Counted from the stretch's first letter, positions 37,465 to 50,142 are shown. The stretch: DNA of 64,000 nucleotides from Vitellaria paradoxa (GCA_019916065.1 CM034237.1:46830367-46894366), one strand, 5' to 3'. The notes: generated by a model from the letters alone, not told the origin. Translations and numbers: made by a program.

Positions 37465-40061
37465 TCAACAAGAAAGGCAGATGAATGCATAAACTTGACC
37501 ATAGCCTGAAAAAACTACAGGGATTTCACTTGACACGCGAAGCAACTCTTTCAACTTCAGCTGAGCTCTTATAGACCTAATCAAATTTGATTCATTGTTC
37601 ATGAACGTACAGCCAAGCAACTTTTTCCAGATGAGTAGATCTGGAAAGTCTGTTTCAACCAGCCTTATCTCAAGATGAAAATCGAATGAAAATTGTTTCT
37701 CAACAGTAGTTTTGACAGTGCTTTGATGTCTTTATTTCAATTTTATAAGTTCGTAAACCCATCATTTACAGATCTGATGGAGGATTTACGAGTTGATAAT
37801 GGAACATTCGAAAACTGGTTCACAGACCAAGAATTTTGATTGGAGGAAGTTGGAAACTTTAGAAGGTTTTTGGAAATATTTGGAACTCCAAACGGAGCCA
37901 TAAATGGTTCTATAAACAAGCCTCAATTTTGTCATCTCTATAAATCATGTCATCAAACAATATTACTCTCTTTTTTTTCACCATAAAAAAATACGTCAAA
38001 CCCCAAGTTTCAGTTCTCCAAAAACACATTTCTTTTTCACTTGCTAAACCTTTCACATTCCAAAACCTCAAATTAATCTTAGAACTTAAACCTTACTCAG
38101 ATACATCAATTCATCAGCTCAGCTCATTGCCTTATCCAAAAATAAGACTCAAGTGAAACTTATTGCTAGATGCAAACCAATAATAGTATATTGAAGCAAA
38201 CCCAAGTAGAAGACAAAATTGAAGTGTTCAAATCAAAATTGTAAAGGGAAAGTGACAGTAAAGGTAAAGAGATATGTGGAAGTTCTTGCATGGCTCCCTA
38301 GCTTAAGGATAAAGTGCTACAGGAAATCACAGACAATGGATTCAAATGAGCTCAAGGAAGCAAATAATAGATCCGAATGAAAGCAGATGAATATAAACAA
38401 CATAGCCAACCTCCTAAAAACTATTTTTTAATAAAGAAATTTATCCCAACTGGGAAAACCAATGCAGAACAAGGGATTGTAATGAGTTTAGTGACCAAAT
38501 CTCAGCTGTAGTAGGAAGATGATGACAAAAAGCTACCATCAAGTTTTGGGCAAATCTCAGAGCAACCTTTTTCTTAGACACTTGCCAGATACCAGCAAGT
38601 TTTGAGCAAATTTCTAGCTAAAAAATACTAGAAAAGAAAGAACAAAGAAACAAAAACACTCATAAGTCCATTTTACTGCTATGTCCTTCCATAAACAAAC
38701 ATCAAATACGGACAACTCTAAAGGCAACTTCACTTTTCCTGATCTGAATCTCCAACCAAATCAGAACAATTCAACAACGCATATTTTTGCTTTTCCCATA
38801 AATGTATGCATTAACTACACACATCAACAATTCCATGTATGCTTGACTTCAGCCAACCTAACAAAATTTTGACTTACTTCTCAAAACTTTGTTTGGTTGG
38901 AGGAGACGAGAAATGGAAAAGAAGATACAGTGACGGAAGAAAGTGAGAGAAATTGTGAAGAACATTAGCATTTCCTCTTGTTTGGTTTTGTCGAACAAAG
39001 AGAGGAAAATGAGGAGAAAGTGGGAAGAAAATATAAATTTCTCTTCCTTTTTTTCCCCCCATTTCTTTTCCCTCCTACAAATTTATCAAGCGAAACATGG
39101 GTGTCGAGAATTTTTAATTTTCCGTTCCTATCCAACTATATACTCCCCTTACCAAACAAAGGGTAAGGACACATTGATTCTAATCCCTGGCAGCCACAGA
39201 TTCGGCAATTTGGTCCGACACAAACCCATATCAAAAAACAGAAAAAATAATTCCCCCAAACATCTGTGGTATGTCTTAAACTAGACTCTTAACGCATCAA
39301 ATAGCTCCCTTGCACATTTTAACAGAGTCACAGCCAAGACTGATTGCCAACAAAATCAAACCTAACAATTTAAAAAAAAAAAAAAAAAGGAACTCAGAAC
39401 AACACTAGAGAATCCACCAACAGAATCAGAAGCCTGAGAATCAAAACAAGGAGCCTAGAACATCAGTAGAGGATCCACATACTAAGCAAAATTTTACATA
39501 AAACGAATTGCAATCAATTATATGCTGGCCAGTGGCAAGCAAACAAATCATGTAGAATTTAAGATCGATATAGCACCAACAAAACTATCAAGGTAATAAC
39601 TAACTAACTAACCGTAAAATAACAGTGAGAATAAAGCAATCAATAACTTGAGATTGATGACCGAAACCCTCACCTGGAACCTCCTTCCTCGGCGAGGCCG
39701 GTGACATGGTGTAACACAGAATTGCGCGTCCGAGCATCGACAAACTCGAGACAAACCCAACCACACTAGACACCATCACCAATCCGAGCACCCAAGGCAT
39801 CAACATGAAGCCGATAAAAAACGTAACCGAGCCACCGAGCATCAAAGCCACCGAAATCCCCAGCAGCAATGACGCAAATCCCGCCGGTGTAATCGGTGGC
39901 ATCGTCGGCGGTCTCCCCGAAGAAGACACAGCCGTTGTTCGGCGCATCGCCGGATTGTGATCGGAAACCTGAATCAGCGTAGGAGGAGATCGTAGAATGT
40001 TGAAAATCAGAGCGGCGAGCTCGTCAAAAACCCTGGACTGTTGACCTTGCCTTCTCGACAT
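37465..40061 (-). CDS. Predicted two- to three-helix membrane protein, unknown function
   Basis: Exon 1 is well supported: 40061 down to 39674, 129 codons plus one base, ending CCAG before GTGAGG. It has a polar N terminus (MSRRQGQQSRVFDELAALI), a Ser/Pro-rich linker, and hydrophobic helices at about residues 61-90 (LLLGISVALMLGGSVTFFIG) and 90-112. A conserved-looking SMLGRAILCYTMSPASPRKE tail follows. The second exon is tentative. An acceptor (TTTTTTCAG) at 37508..37506 followed by 37505..37465 continues in phase for 13 residues (starting GYGQVY) to a TGA, giving 142 aa. Other last exons are possible, and without splicing the frame runs to 39600. The family is unnamed; I recall similar plant membrane proteins of unknown function. 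Confidence 0.6.
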
Positions 40062-41404
40062 AGTTTCCCGCGAAAATGAAAAAAATAAAAAACGGAAACA
40101 CTAACAACAACCAACGCAGAATAGAATTTGAGCTCCAAACCCTAGAAAATCAGACAGAAAAATTTTCGAATTGCTAATATCGAGGCAAATGGATAAACTC
40201 CGAGAAGAGTCAAATGTTATCTATCTCAAAGATTCAAATTTTATCGGTTTTGTCATTTGACTGGGGAGGCCTTACGATCAGAATTGGAGGGTTCTGACAG
40301 GAAATGGATGGTTTGGTTGTCAGAAAAGACTTAAAGGAAGGAATTTTATATAGGGAAAAGAAAGAGAGGACAAAGACGCAGCGGTCCTGTTCCGATTAGA
40401 GGGAGCTCCGATAAGAGTAGGTTTTCCACCTACTGTTTGGCTGCAGAGAAAAATTAAACAAACATTATGACACACCAGTGACAACAGTGCCACCACCCCT
40501 CTTCCATCTTTATAGTATCTCAGAAGATAATAGAGTGATCAATTAAAACCAAGAAAATAAAATACCCCAACCACCCATTTCGGTAATTTTTCACCGCAAG
40601 CAACGTTGTTTCACTTACATGGCATTTAGTTTGCTTTTTTATTTTATATGTTTTATGTTTTAAAAATTTTTAAATAAAGTAATAGAATGTGTTTTGTTTT
40701 ACTTGTTTTAAATATTTTTTATTTTGAGTTAAAAAATATTTAAAATAATTTTTTATTTTACGTATAAATTTATTTTTTATTTTTTAAAATAAAATTTAAA
40801 AATATAAATGATCAAATGAATTTTGAGCTTTTTTCTTTATTTTTAAAAGTGTAAAATGACAAGTGAGATTTAAACAGAAAATAAAAAATAAAAAAATAAA
40901 TCAAATAATACTATAAATATTCATATTTGAATATAAATTAATACATTCAAATATACATTAACCCTATCGAGGGTAAATTCAATGCACTTACACATCGGTA
41001 TACGTCCTGTGCCTTTTTTAATAGTTTATTTTGAAACAATAAATAATCATCTAAAGATTGTGATAATTTATATAATTTACACTGATTATTAAAAAACACA
41101 TTTTTCATGCATAGAATAATACACTGCATCGGACTTACCTTCGATTGACCCTTCTGCAGCCCCGAGTGGCAGGGTGTGCCCATTCTCTATTTTTTTCTTT
41201 TTTTTTTTTAATTAAAAAAAAGGTAATGAATACAAGCATCTCTGGGCAGACTGGAAATCCAGTTGGGAGGCTGACACATTACGCTATTACGAGTAACAAG
41301 TTGCAAGGTGAGCCAACAAACGCGGGACATTATTTATTATTTTGGATGAGTTTGATAGATCGGATCAATATGGGGGTTAAGGTACTCTTTAGCAGCACAC
41401 AAAA

Positions 41405-41735
41405 ATGTAAAAATTTATTAAAAGTTATAAGTTAAGCGTTTGGTGAAATTTTAATTTTTAATATTTTTTTATTTTATTAAAGTAATTTGTTTTACTCAAA
41501 GTTTTATCAAACACATAAAAATTTATTAAAATTTGTTAAAAATTTTATCAAATACTCAAAAATTGTTAAAAATTACTAAATATTACCACAAATTTCACTA
41601 AACACCCAAAAGTTACACTTTTTTGCTAAAAATTACAACTTATTTCACTAAATACACCAAAAATTACAACTAGTAACTTTTAACTAAAATTTACTAAAAA
41701 ATATTAAAACTTGTGCCACCAAACGTTCCCTAAAT
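41405..41735. mobile_element. MITE family B-like copy
   Basis: It contains the GCGTTTGGTGAAATTTTAAT and AAAATTTACTAAAAA blocks, and ends TGCCACCAAACGTTCCCTAA. The internal order of motifs matches the reverse of the copy at 23010. Ends are approximate. Confidence 0.4.
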
Positions 41736-42333
41736 CAAAAAGTTTTTTTTTTTCAAGAGCTATACAAATATTTTTGTTGAATATACATTATATATAAATG
41801 TATATTTGACTTAAGGGGGAATTTGAAAATTTTATTTTGTTTTTTTTAATGTGCTCGAGAATGAAAGTTGTGTCGAGCCAGTCGGGTTGGGACCTGTGCT
41901 TTGAGTTTTATAAGCCTCGCCCGGCCCGTTTCCGCTCTAAATTTCACAGCACTAATTATGAGTTTATAACAAAAATTAGTATCGCAAAAATTAGAGCATT
42001 ATTTATTTATTGATTTTTTTTTCTTAATATCATGAGCTGACTAAATAATTTTAAAGGAAGATGTTTTTTTTTTTTTTGGTAAGTATATATATTTTTTTTT
42101 TTTGGTAAGTAAAAGGAAGATGTTATTTGCAAAAGTATCTAAGTTTTTTATTAAGCGCCTTAAGGCACGTGCACGTGCACAAAACGAATATTATATACAC
42201 GCACGGAGGAAGTCAGAAATTTTGGTGCTGGGGAATTTTTTTTTTTTCTTGAATCGAGTTGAGGCTTAAAAAGAATTATAATTAATACTATAAATTATAT
42301 TTAATAAATAAAAAATTAACATATTTGTGATGG

Positions 42334-43339
42334 CAGAGACAGAACCAAGGATTAACCAAAGGAGGCCTTCCCCCGACATTAAAAAAAAAAAAATTATATA
42401 TATATAGTATAAATATTTTTGTAAATATATATTTTTTTAAATTGCCATCTCAATTGTTTATTTCTTTTTTTTTTTTAACTTTGGGTCATAATTTTTAAGT
42501 TGAGCTATTAATAAAATAAAAATTTTAATTTTTTGAGTTTGGCCATTAAAAATCTATCATAATCAATTAAATAATTTTTAAAATAAGCCTTTGAGATTCT
42601 ACACTAACAGAAAATAAGAGTTAATTTTTTTTTTCAGTTAGAGTTACTCTCTCCCTCTCAACATTGAAATTGAATCTCTAACTCTGTAAAATCCTCTTTA
42701 ATAGAAGGTGAAGCTCAAAATTGACAAAAAGCGTGAATGCTTCATATACTTTTTTGTTTGACGTTTCTCATTCAAGTTTTAAGTCCCCTTAATTAGCAGG
42801 TGTACCAATTTTTTTTCATTTTTTTTTTATGTAATTGTGTCGTTGGGTGTATAGACAAATTGTTTATTACCTTTCCAAAAAAAAAAAAAAAGGTGGAGAG
42901 GTAAATAGGTACTCTTTTTTTTTTTTTTTGGGTGTGTGTGCAATTATGTTGTGAGGTATATACATCCTCAATATTTCATTCTTTACACATTCTGATTAAA
43001 GATAACAAAAGTAATCAGTATTAGAATTCTCTTGATTATGACATTTTGATAAATCTTATTTTCAATTTTGTTAAAATTATATTTCATCATTCAATATCTC
43101 CTTTCATATTATTTAATTTGTAAATCATATTAATGATGTTTTCAAATGTGATTGAATGATAAATTTTTACGATTGTTTTTATTTACAAATGATTAAATAT
43201 CTAATAATTGATTTATATTACTTGTTGAAAATTTAAATAAACTGTTTAATTTTGATATTGCATTTTTAAGATTATGGTAGAAATATTAGAATTTTATAGG
43301 AATGGGCTCCCCCTTACTAAATTCTTGATTACGTCCCTG
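42334..43339. mobile_element. Non-autonomous hAT-type element, about 1 kb
   Basis: The left end CAGAGACAGA and the reverse complement of the right end CAGGGACGTA form short inverted repeats of the CAGNGA type. Flanking octamers TGTGATGG (left) and TGTGATGA (right) match at 7 of 8 positions, as expected for a hAT 8-bp target duplication. Both ends continue into the GGAGGCC/GGGGGAGCC-type subterminal sequence. The interior is AT-rich with no transposase frame. Confidence 0.75.
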
Positions 43340-43799
43340 TGTGATGATACAATTAGTTGAATTTCTAAATTTTAAATTATAAATAACAATTAAAAAAAAT
43401 TAGGGAGGTTGATCCATAATGTAAATTTTATAACTCAAAATTTCTATGTATTAATAGTGATGTGTGCTAATGGCAGTGCTTTCCTAAGTGAGACTAATCA
43501 TTTTTTGAAATTTTGTGAGGTTAAATCATGGTATAAATATTTTTTTATAAAAAATTTGTACACACGGGTAGTATTTTTCAAAACCCAAGGGGGCGACGGC
43601 TCTCTCAGATTTGTCATAATTTAGTAAAAATCATTTGTTATAAAACTTAAAGTTGGTATTAAAGTAACATAAAAGAAATATATCACGAAATTTGATTAAA
43701 GGAAGTTAAAAATATTTTAAGTTTTTTTCGGAGTTTTTTGGAAAGACTTGGAACTCCAAATAGCCCCTAAATCTAATTAATACTTCAATTAGCTTGAAA

Positions 43800-44324
43800 T
43801 AAGAATGTCAAATATACCCGTACCTGGTAGATACCCCGCTTCACCCACCCTATTTGGGGAGAGTATGGGGATGTTAGTAACGGGGACGGGAACGGATATG
43901 GGGATTTGAGATGTTATCCGAACGGGTACGGGGACAGAGACGGGTACGATAGTCTCTACCCCGCTACGTACTCGTTTAAATATTTATTTATTAATTTATA
44001 TATATAATTTTTATTTAATAGATATGTAATATATATTTTTATTTAATATATATATATAATATTTTATTTTATATATATATAATTTATAATAAATTTAAAT
44101 CTTTATTTTATACATATAATATATAATTTCTAATAGTTAGTATACTTAACGGGTAAACGGAAATAAGAACGGGAAATTCATTACCTAGTAAGGATAGGTA
44201 CAGGAAAATCTTTTTTTTTTCTCAAAATAAGGATAAGGATGGGGACAGGTAAAGATATTACTAAATAGAAATGGGAACGAAAAAAATCATACCTACCTTA
44301 TACCTGCACTCGTTGACATCCCTA
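43800..44324. mobile_element. hAT-type MITE with GGGTACGGG-rich arms
   Basis: The left end TAAGAATGTCAAATATACCC and the reverse complement of the right end TAGGGATGTCAACGAGTGC share the A-ATGTCAA core. The outside octamers GCTTGAAA and ACTTTAAA agree at 6 of 8. Subterminal sequence is rich in GGGGACGGG/CGGGTACGGG motifs, a pattern known from widespread plant MITEs. The element is 525 bp and non-coding. Confidence 0.65.
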
Positions 44325-44726
44325 ACTTTAAATACGCTGCAAAGCACAAATTGTGGCAGTGCAGTGCCGATTAGTATCACTCTAAATCGAAATATAAAAA
44401 TGAACAAAAGATAGTGTAATTAGTCTAAGTGAAGGGTAAAAATTTATTCATATATATGAGCTACTAGCGTCTCATGTCCGGCAAAATGCATGCATATATA
44501 TAACTATTATAAATGTAATAATAAATTATTTTAAAAATATATAAACTATATAAATAAACTAAATTAAAGTAGATTTTAATAACAATAATTCACAAATATG
44601 CGATAAAATTATAATGATTGACTATCCTATTAAACAAAAAAGAATTAACATAAAAATATATTGATGTTAAGATATTATTTCATTTATTTCCTTCGTTCAA
44701 CAGCATGAAATATTAATTAATGAAAA

Positions 44727-44792
44727 AGTAAAATTAGTAAATGCAACAACATAAATTATTAGTAAAATTAGTAAATGCAACAACATAAATTA
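44727..44792. repeat. Two-copy tandem duplication, 34-bp unit
   Basis: AGTAAAATTAGTAAATGCAA followed by CAACATAAATTATT occurs twice head to tail (starts 44727 and 44761), nearly identical. It is probably replication slippage in AT-rich sequence. Confidence 0.85.
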
Positions 44793-45284
44793 GTTATTCA
44801 ATTTATAAATTATGAAAATAAATTATACATATATAAATATTTAATTATCTATTAATTAGGAATATTTAAAACACTTTTAAACATGAATCCTGCCTGTATA
44901 TTTATTAATGCAATGTTATAAAATTCAAAATGTATCACAATAATAATTTCTTACATTATTGATTTGGTGCAATTTTTTCTAAAAAATAAAAAAAAAATAT
45001 CAATTTGATGTGAAAAAAACTTTCAACATATTTATGCCAATAACTTTTTCTTTTTACTGTTCGAAGTTACAAGAGTTTAACTTTTATCAATTTTTACTGA
45101 ATTTTTTTTACACTTTAAACACCACAGAATGAGATGGTGCTCGAGGGTTTAACTATTAAGAGCAAAAATAACTTTTTTATAACTCAACTAATGTGGTACT
45201 GTTTTGCAAAGTTGTAAAGATAATTCATAACGGGTTAAGATAGTCGTTACTTTTTTCACAACCAAGTTATGTATTAAGTATATA

Positions 45285-45537
45285 GGGGTAGTCAAGTTGG
45301 TTCGGATAGCGGGCTGAAGGGCCTGGGACCAATAGGTCTCAGGTTTGACTCCTCTTGAGGACAGTCCTTCATCTAATTGTGGAGGCCCATTTAATAATCT
45401 TCTTGACTGAGCCGGTCAGCCAGGGCTTGACTAGACTGGTTTACTTCCTCGTGGTTCTTTGCTGGCTAGGGCCACGGGGCGGACTTCACCTAGTGCGCAC
45501 CCATGGGTAGCGGCTGCGAGCTTCTCCCCGACCCCAG
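45285..45537 (+). mobile_element. SINE with 9-bp target site duplication
   Basis: A 253-bp GC-rich island in AT-rich sequence. A tRNA-like head carries a box-A-like TAGTCAAGTTGG (about 45289..45300) and a box-B-like GGTTTGACTCC (about 45342..45352). The body ends CTCCCCGACCCCAG without a poly-A tail. AAGTATATA flanks both sides exactly (45276..45284 and 45538..45546). The duplication and tRNA-like promoter together support a SINE. The family is not assigned. Confidence 0.8.
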
Positions 45538-46325
45538 AAGTATATAAAAATTATTCGAAAAAAGTAAAAATATAAAATTCAGTACTGACATTTAAAATTC
45601 CAAATTATATTCAAAATTTGAAAGATCCGCCAATTACATAGTCCCCCCCCCTTTTTTTTATTTTAGCAGAAAAGTTCACTTAATTGCTATTATACTACAG
45701 CTCTTGAACACATATGGCATACGATTGTAAATTTATGGTGCAGTGAGAGCTCAAACTTTCACAATAACTTATTACTTATATAATAAAATATGACGATTTT
45801 TTAAAATATTTTTCTTACAATTAAGATCTAACAGTTAAAAATTATTTTTTCTTTCATTCAACTATTAAGATCGTTTTATATTTATCATTTATCTCACAAA
45901 ACAGTTTTGACATTTTAAATTTTACCATATTTCAAATGAGGTTTTAGAGAGCTGTAGTGGATAAATGCACTGCAGTAATACAAAAAAAGAAGGGTTGAGG
46001 TGCACATCATTAAATTATTAAGAGATCTGCACCATTAAATAATTTGGACAATTAAATGATTATTAAATCATTGAGAGAAAATCAAGTTAAATAAGAACCA
46101 TTAAATTATTTGAAAAAAATTAAGATTACATACCAACCTCTTCATTTTTACACTACTGCTCTTGTGGTGTATTAACCGCCCCCTAAACCCTTTCAAGGGA
46201 TAAAGATTATTTGTAAATTAAAATTGTCAACTTAAATTCTGACCAATTATAATTTCTAGGAAGTTAAACCATCTAAATTAAAGTACCATAATTTCTATTT
46301 TCTTTTATGGTGCTTGTCAAAAATT

Positions 46326-46601
46326 AATTGGAGAGAAAGATCAAAACATATGTAGTAACTGCTAGTGTCTAAAGTTTTTTAAAAAAATTAAAATTCATAA
46401 ATTATCATAGTTTTTTCGATTTAAACATTTTGTCTAAAGTTTTAATTATATAAGAAACTTAATAATTGGAGAGAGAGATCAAAACACATGTAGTAACTGC
46501 TAGTGTCTAAAGTTTTTTGACAAAAATTAAAATTCATAAATTATCATAATTTTTTCGATTTAAACATTTTGTCTAAAGTTTTAATTATATAAGAAATTTA
46601 A
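46326..46601. repeat. Two-copy tandem duplication, 138-bp unit
   Basis: Units start at 46326 and 46464 (each AATTGGAGAGARAGATCAAA) and are nearly identical, including the TAGTGTCTAAAGTTTTTT and ATTTAAACATTTTGTCTAAA blocks. A few point differences suggest a moderately recent local duplication. No coding content. Confidence 0.88.
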
Positions 46602-46900
46602 TACTAATTTTGTTTAGTGTACCTTAAGTACAAGTTATTACTAATAATTTAATAAGTAAAAAAAATTTACTTTAGAAAACCTTAAATATAACTTTTTTCG
46701 ATTGGTAAGGGGGAGGGAAGAAGATACCTCAAAAAATCGAATTCGAGTGAGTGAAGAGACGAAGGAATTGACTATCACTCACCCAGAGGCCATCCTCAAA
46801 CCTTAAATCTATCACCTCTAAAAGAAATTTACAAACATGGGTATTCATAATTTATAGAAAATAAAAGGATTAAAAAATAAATACCACAGGGGATAATATA

Positions 46901-47066
46901 GCTCCGTTTGGAGTTACACAAAATAAAATAAAATTTTACAAATCTCTATAAATACGAATTACGAGATAATAAAATTTAAATTCTTCACTCACTGCATGAA
47001 TTACGAAATATTTATTTTTATAATTTTATTTTATTTTATACATTTTTATACAACTCTAAAAACACC
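46901..47066 (-). mobile_element. MITE family A, copy 3 (inverted)
   Basis: This is the reverse orientation relative to copy 1. It starts GCTCCGTTTGGAGTT and ends CTCTAAAAACACC, with ATA immediately outside both ends. The internal TTCACTCACTGCATGAATTA block matches the complement of copy 1. Confidence 0.75.
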
Positions 47067-49147
47067 ATATAAAACAAGCGTGTGGAGCAAATCACATGCA
47101 GTTGGTCCCACTACCTCATATATTTGTCGTTGGAATCATTGTTGAATGTTTGCGAACGTGGAGTGAAAAATATAAAACGAGCATCTTCTAAACAGTTCTT
47201 TCCACGTTTTTGGCAAGTGCGAATTTGAAATGACATAAGGCACCCTCACGTACTTTTCAATTATTAGGTTCCGTTTAAAAAGTCTGGCCGCCTTACTTGA
47301 CTATTCAATTCTTTTAATTTTTTGTAAACGATTAAATTTAATCTCTTATGTTTTAAATTATATTTAAATAATAAAGAATAAAAATATTAAATTAACTAAA
47401 AAACTAAAAAAATCAATTATTAACAAGTTAAAGGATAAGGACAATTTTGGATAAATGTGCAGGGAAAAAATACTCAATTTGCTCTCCTTTTCTCATCTGT
47501 TTCCTCTCCTAATGGGAACCTGCAAGCAAGAAAATAGTGGATAAAGCAGTAGAGGATGGTCTCCGACCATAAACTCTTTAATATTTAAGTTAATTGTAAA
47601 TATTAATAGTAATCTCATGTATGTAAAGAGAGAGAAAAAAGAGACAGAAGAGAGAAACTCTTACTTTGAATATGTTTTTGCTATTTATAGAATAAATATC
47701 TGACATGTTTTATGTTGATTTGACTATATAGAGTGGTGATAGGTAATAACATTAAATACCAGATGATGTGAGTATTGGGACATGTGAGAAAGTGACTTTT
47801 TATATATATTCTTTTGTCTCTTGATATGTTTGAGTGGATTGAATTAAGTAATTGCATGATGTATTTATTAAATTATTTAATCTCAATTTAATAAGAATAT
47901 AGTTTTTGATCGAGGATTGTAATTTATGGTCAGGAAATGATGTTTTTTGGCCACCCAATTAACTTTTTTTTTTTTTCTCAAACCAAGCTTATATATATAA
48001 ATATATAAATTTATGTGGTCCATTTTTTAAAATATAAATATATATTGTCTCATATAATAGACAAAATTATATTAATATTTTAAATTTCCTATGGGTCATA
48101 CCAAAACTCAATTAGAAAGTCGATCCTTCTAATTAAACTTAGGTCATGCAAGATTTACAAAAGAATTCTTAATAATAATAAGAAAAAAAAATACGCTATA
48201 TATGCCTAGCACGAGCTATGAGCTGCTGCCAAAATAATAATAATAATAATAATAAATCCCCATGCATAGCAGGAGGTATGAGCTAGCTGTTGCCACGTGC
48301 GAGGAGCGTGATCAAAGTTTTGAATAGGAACGCAAGTCCGTGTGTCATTAAAGGTAGTTAATAATTAATAAACTCTAAAATTATTATTTTTAATTTTTCT
48401 TATATTAAGCGTTTAATACACAATGATAAAGTTAGTTTGATAATTAATTAAAGAGATGATTGATCTATTCGTGGATGCGCTCTAGGGGTACAATGAAAAA
48501 AATCTATTATAGGACTGCAGTGAAAAATAAATGGGTGTAGATTTGATTGTATTTAATTTAATAATTTTAATTTAATTTAATTAAAATTATTTTTAAAATA
48601 AAAATAAAAGTTCAAAAATTTGATTGAAACACAATCAATGCATAATTTAAGAAGTCACAAATTATTAAAATGTAAATAAATCTAGACTCTCTCCATTTTT
48701 TAAATACATTGATGTTGTATTGTACTGCAGCCCCTTAGAACCTATAAATTTTTTCTTAATATAAAATTTTATATTAACTACAAACATTAATGTAATAAAA
48801 TATTTATAACAATCCATGTTATATATTTTTGTTACCGTTTAGTTATCAATAATTATCCATTCTAGTTATTTTTTAAAACTAATTAAGGAAAATATTACTT
48901 TTTGGATATTATTTCTAGAATTTCATACGGAGATGATCGGGAGATGACCTAATTGGTTTATAAAGAAATGAATAACTGAATTAATTTTAATTTCATATAA
49001 ATTTATAATAAATACTCTTTTATACTATTTAAGTGAATTTTTGTGAGTAATTGAATTTAAAAAATTTAATATAGGAAATATCGAGATGTCTTAAGCTAGT
49101 TTTAATTAGTTATAAATTAAAAATCCCAATTTCCAAGCGTGGGAATG

Positions 49148-49152
49148 ATTTC
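49148..49152. repeat. Left target site duplication of the LTR retrotransposon
   Basis: ATTTC sits immediately left of the 5' LTR. The same five bases follow the 3' LTR at 61256..61260, marking one integration event without later rearrangement. Confidence 0.9.
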
Positions 49153-50046
49153 TGTTGGGCATAATAATACTAAAGCTGTACCCTTGCCGAACAGGTTTAG
49201 TCTGGTGCCACGTGACGTGGTGCCGAGCAAATTCATAAAAGCCACTTAGCCACTTGCCGAGCACGTTCCGTTTGGACACGTGGCATCTCGCCGAACAACT
49301 GATTATTGGCACGAGGGTTCCACGTGAGTGATATACGTGAGTACACGATTTAGAGTTAGTGCTCCAAAGAGTACCCTGAATCTCGACATCAATAAACAAT
49401 GTATAACCACGTGGCTATAGCCGAGGAATCTAGTTTGCTCGGCATATATGTCGATGGCCAGTAAATATCAAACCTAGGGCCCACAGCCTTTAAAGAAGGC
49501 TCATGACCATAAATGCACCTTAGTTAGGATTGAACTAGGTACTTGTCTCTGGAGATGTAACTAAATCGGCCTATCTCGTTACGATTCGGTGGCTGATGCG
49601 ACAAGAAGACAGTATGACCCTGAAATTCAGGATGTAATGCCGTGTTAAACCACCAGAAGCATTAAATGAAAGGCACGGTGTATTTATGAGGGGTCTGAGG
49701 CATTAAATGAAGGGGAAGGGCATTTAAAGCAAGAGTGTAAAAGAGGAACACGGCAGTGTGCGTAATGTCGAGTCATAGGTATGCTGTAATCATTACTCAG
49801 ACCACTATATATGGATATACAACTGAATCACGGAGGTAAGCTGACTATTGCCAACTTAAACTTTGACTCCTTTATTTCCAGAAAACTTCTTTTGAGCGAC
49901 TTGCTGACTTAATCATCGGAGGGTTTTCCGGCCTGAGACCTCCTCTCCGGCCGTCACCTTTCTTTCTGTCTTTGTTCGGCAGGTCGGCGATTGCATTTCC
50001 GGTTGGCGTGATCAGCGGTTCCGGCGGTAATTTCTGCTGCCGAACA
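49153..50046 (+). repeat. 5' LTR (894 bp)
   Basis: It starts TGTTGGGCAT and ends GCTGCCGAACA (TG...CA, TGTT/AACA inverted ends). A TATA box candidate (TATATATG, 49806..49813) lies about 240 bp before the LTR end. ACGT-core G-box motifs occur at 49208..49220, 49275..49284, 49320..49328 and 49406..49415. It is identical to the 3' LTR except at four transitions. Confidence 0.96.
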
Positions 50047-50066
50047 TTTGGCGCCCACCGTGGGGC
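50047..50066 (+). other. Primer-binding site
   Basis: Directly after the LTR comes TT, then TGGCGCCCACCGTGGGGC, starting with the TGG complementary to a tRNA CCA end. TGGCGCC-type sites are usual for plant gypsy elements. I cannot assign the primer tRNA with certainty; it differs from the tRNA-Asp type after TGGCGCC. Confidence 0.8.
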
Positions 50067-50142
50067 TCGTTGTCTAGCCCATCGTCCTGTTCACTAGCTT
50101 TTTTCTTGTTTCTTTGTTAAGTCTCCAGTATTTGTCCACATA

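Larger units (their letters stand above)
40062..49152. other. Gene-free repeat-rich region left of the LTR retrotransposon
   Basis: The first 350 bases should hold the 5' leader and promoter of the minus-strand membrane-protein gene. The rest is AT-rich and contains a family B MITE (about 41405..41735), two hAT-type elements (42334..43339, 43800..44324), a SINE (45285..45537), a 138-bp tandem duplication (46326..46601) and a family A MITE (46901..47066). No coding region is supported. Confidence 0.6.

Noticed and set aside
38943..39284. 113-codon plus-strand frame
   Set aside because: Lies in the probable intron of the minus-strand gene, Lys/Phe/Ser-rich from A/T-rich sequence, no recognisable motif.
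49106..49399. Minus-strand 97-codon frames at the start of both LTRs
   Set aside because: They occur only because the two LTRs are identical; codons span LTR edges into unrelated flank and have no homology I recognise.
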